A stretch of DNA of 52,897 bases. Source: Priapulus caudatus (taxonomy: Eukaryota > Priapulida > Priapulimorpha > Priapulimorphida > Priapulidae). Shown here in pieces: positions 51,100-52,897 of the stretch. How positions within the stretch are numbered: position 1 is the stretch's first letter; each line of letters begins with the position of its first letter. The position numbers and the translations under genes were made by a program. The DNA is taken from assembly GCF_000485595.1 (NCBI RefSeq), contig NW_014577068.1, forward strand, positions 1,068,241-1,121,137. Direction: 5' to 3'. Under the pieces are notes generated by a model, which saw only the letters and a list, made by a program, of their open reading frames with translations, ran no database searches and was not told where the DNA came from.

Positions 51100-51670
51100 T
51101 CCCCAATTTATAGTAAGATATCAACAAGACTTTGCCGACATCGACTCATCATATAACGGGAAACTTGGTCATCGGGATTTAGTAGCGCCATGCGCAACAT
51201 TGTGCAAATTTTGTCAACCTTTATTATGGCTTAATTATGGGCGCTCGCATTTTTTATATTTACAAATAATATTTTCATCGTTATCACAACACTGAGCTAA
51301 AAATTAATTGAAATATATGTCAGCTGTTATGTTTACACGAGTTTTTAGTAACAATTATCGAACAGATTTTGATTGTACCAAGCTTACAAAAATAATGTTG
51401 TACGTAAAATTTAGGTGTTCAATTAATTGTGGACATATTATTTTCCTCTAGTCATGCAATCATAAATAGCATACAAGTCCGTCAAAGGCAGCATTTATTC
51501 CCTATTTATAAAACATCTGAATTTATAAATTATAAAACCTATTAATTATAGGGCCTATTATACATTATATTTATAAAATATCCGAATAAATGTTCATAAT
51601 TTTTAGACGGGGTTTTGTCTGTGCATCCCCCTTAAATTTCGTTCTGCTGTCAAAACAAGCGTTCACTGCG
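51100..51670. other. AT-rich spacer, nothing recognised
   Basis: No gene or terminal repeats were seen. Confidence 0.45.
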
Positions 51671-51673
51671 TTT

Positions 51674-52249
51674 TACTGCCGGCGCGTTCACGTTTTTCGC
51701 GCCGCGAGCGAGCGAAAACACGGCGGCGGCGGCGAGCGAGCAGAATCGGCGCGGTCACGTTTTTCGCAACCGGCGACGTCACGATTTTCGCAGCCGGCGC
51801 GGTCACCTTTTTCGCAGCCGGCGACGTCACGTTATTCGTTGTCGTCGTCGTCATTTTTAGTCTACGTCGTCATCATTACTCGCTCTGAGGCGAGAGGCCA
51901 AAGGCTAAAACACAGCACCGCGAGCGAGCGAAAACACGGCGGCGGCGGCGGCGAGCGAGCAGAATCGGCGCGGTCGCCTTTTTCGTAGCCGGCGCCGTCA
52001 CCTTTTGATTAGCCGGCGCGGTCACCTTTTTCGCACCGCGAGCGAGCGAAAACACGGCGGCGGTGGTGAGCGAGCAGAATCGGCGCCGTGTTTTCGCTCG
52101 CTCGCGGTGCTGTGTTTTAGCCTTGTCAGGGCGAGTAATGATGACGACGTCGACTAAAAATGACGATGACGACCACGAAAAAGGTGACGTCGCCGGCTGC
52201 GAAAAAGGTGACGGCGCCGGCTGCGAAAAACGTGACCGCGCCGGCACTA
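51674..52249. mobile_element. Foldback element with 24-bp internal repeats
   Basis: The ends TACTGCCGGCGCGTTCACG and its inverted partner CGTGACCGCGCCGGCACTA match with two differences. Inside the arms a 24-bp unit (CGGCGACGTCACGTTTTTCGCAGC and variants) is repeated about four times on the left and appears inverted at 52165-52245. A second motif, CGAGCGAGCGAAAACACGGC, occurs three times directly and once inverted (52085-52110). The 24-bp period keeps frame, so open frames read an 8-residue repeat (FSQPATSR), which is unlikely to be a protein. Confidence 0.7.
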
Positions 52250-52404
52250 GGCGGCTTCCGTAATATTTAATAGTTTTATTGTATCTTTATGTTCCATTTT
52301 ATACTGTGTGGTGTCTCGTACATACAATATATACTAGCGCCGTATTTGCGTAAGTTTTTGGTATTCGCTATGTCAGTTGAACACAGGCGTAGAGTGACGA
52401 CTTA

Positions 52405-52830
52405 AGGCCGTCGCACACCTACCCAAAAATCGATCCGATTAAAAAATCTCTTCATCGTTTGTAAAATCGGCTCAGCGCGACGCATTCCGATAAACACCCG
52501 CACACCAACGATAAAATGTGATGTCATAATAAACCTACGATAAAATGTAAATGTCATGTGACACGGGCACGTTCAGCTATTGGCTGTTCAATATTTATCG
52601 TAGACGATTTTCCTGAGTTCACGCGTACACCACAAAATCTTGTCGGTTTACACAAAATCGCTTCCAAATAATCGGTTCAAAATCAAACATGTTTGATTTG
52701 GAACGATCACCCGATAAAAATAATCGTAAGTAAAATCGTCTACAAATGAACGCGCACACCTAGCCGATATCGGCTGATTTCTATCGGGCCGATCAAATCG
52801 CGTGAAAAATCGGCTGGTGTGCGACCCACT
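52405..52830. mobile_element. PIF/Harbinger-type MITE
   Basis: The ends AGGCCGTCGCACACC and GGTGTGCGACCCACT are inverted with three mismatches, and TTA flanks both sides (52402-52404 and 52831-52833). The interior is rich in AAAATCG and CGATAAAA words on both strands and non-coding. The start AGGnCG..CACACC resembles the ends of the two large Harbinger elements, suggesting mobilisation by a related transposase. Confidence 0.75.
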
Positions 52831-52873
52831 TTACGTGCAGCTCAGGGAAGTTAGCTCCCAGTTCCCAGTTCCC

Positions 52874-52897
52874 AGTTCCTTATTCGAATAAGGAACT
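52874..52897. repeat. Perfect 24-bp palindrome at the end of the window
   Basis: AGTTCCTTATTC followed at once by its exact complement GAATAAGGAACT, with no loop. Just before it the word CAGTTCC is repeated three times. Confidence 0.85.

Noticed and set aside
50296-51156. 286-codon His/Thr open frame and its Val/Cys counterparts
   Set aside because: Translation of a (CA)n array; its first codons are out-of-frame sequence of the broken SLC22 copy.

Overview
The window is eukaryotic nuclear DNA, most likely from an aquatic (probably marine) invertebrate animal. The evidence is multi-exon genes with GT-AG introns, metazoan gene families (EDC3, a Na+/Ca2+ exchanger, SLC22 transporters), and dense short inverted-repeat transposons (PIF/Harbinger-like, hAT-like, one element flanked by TTAA) among long GA, CT, CA, TG and TA microsatellites. 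I cannot name the species. There are two N runs (23848-23857 and 40891-40915). At least two stretches look like second, indel-rich copies of nearby sequence, so assembly quality limits what can be concluded.

Layout. 1-5260: microsatellite and satellite DNA with no convincing gene. 5260-8030: no coding sequence recognised. 8031-13055 (+): the last four coding exons of EDC3 (FDF motif plus YjeF_N domain), with a 1.4-kb long-TIR element in one intron. 14769-17350: nested short transposons and a decayed Harbinger-like element. 17546-32501 (-): nine exons encoding the C-terminal 420 residues of a Na+/Ca2+ exchanger (SLC8/NCX-like). They cover part of Calx-beta 1, all of Calx-beta 2, the alpha-2 repeat and the last membrane helices. 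Its 10.7-kb intron (20952-31652) holds a 10.2-kb TIR-bounded insertion containing a duplicated 2.4-kb GA-rich segment and two Harbinger elements in head-to-head orientation. 33609-39150 (+): an SLC22-type transporter with ten coding exons and a small C-terminal frameshift. 42085-45680: a decayed SLC22 relative. 46105-50390: a second, indel-riddled copy of exons 1-8 of the SLC22 gene, which lacks a hAT insertion present in the first copy. 51674-52830: a foldback element with 24-bp repeats, then a Harbinger-type MITE. The window ends in a perfect 24-bp palindrome.

The three genes act in unrelated processes: mRNA decapping, calcium export and organic solute transport. The SLC22 gene, its decayed relative and the second copy form a local cluster. 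The strongest observations are the two Harbinger elements with complementary internal deletions, the transposon presence/absence difference between the two SLC22 copies, a GC-AG intron inside the NCX alpha-2 repeat, and indel-rich duplicates, one of which abuts a gap. I found no clearly new molecular system. All splice sites were assigned by eye from reading frame, consensus and remembered family alignments.
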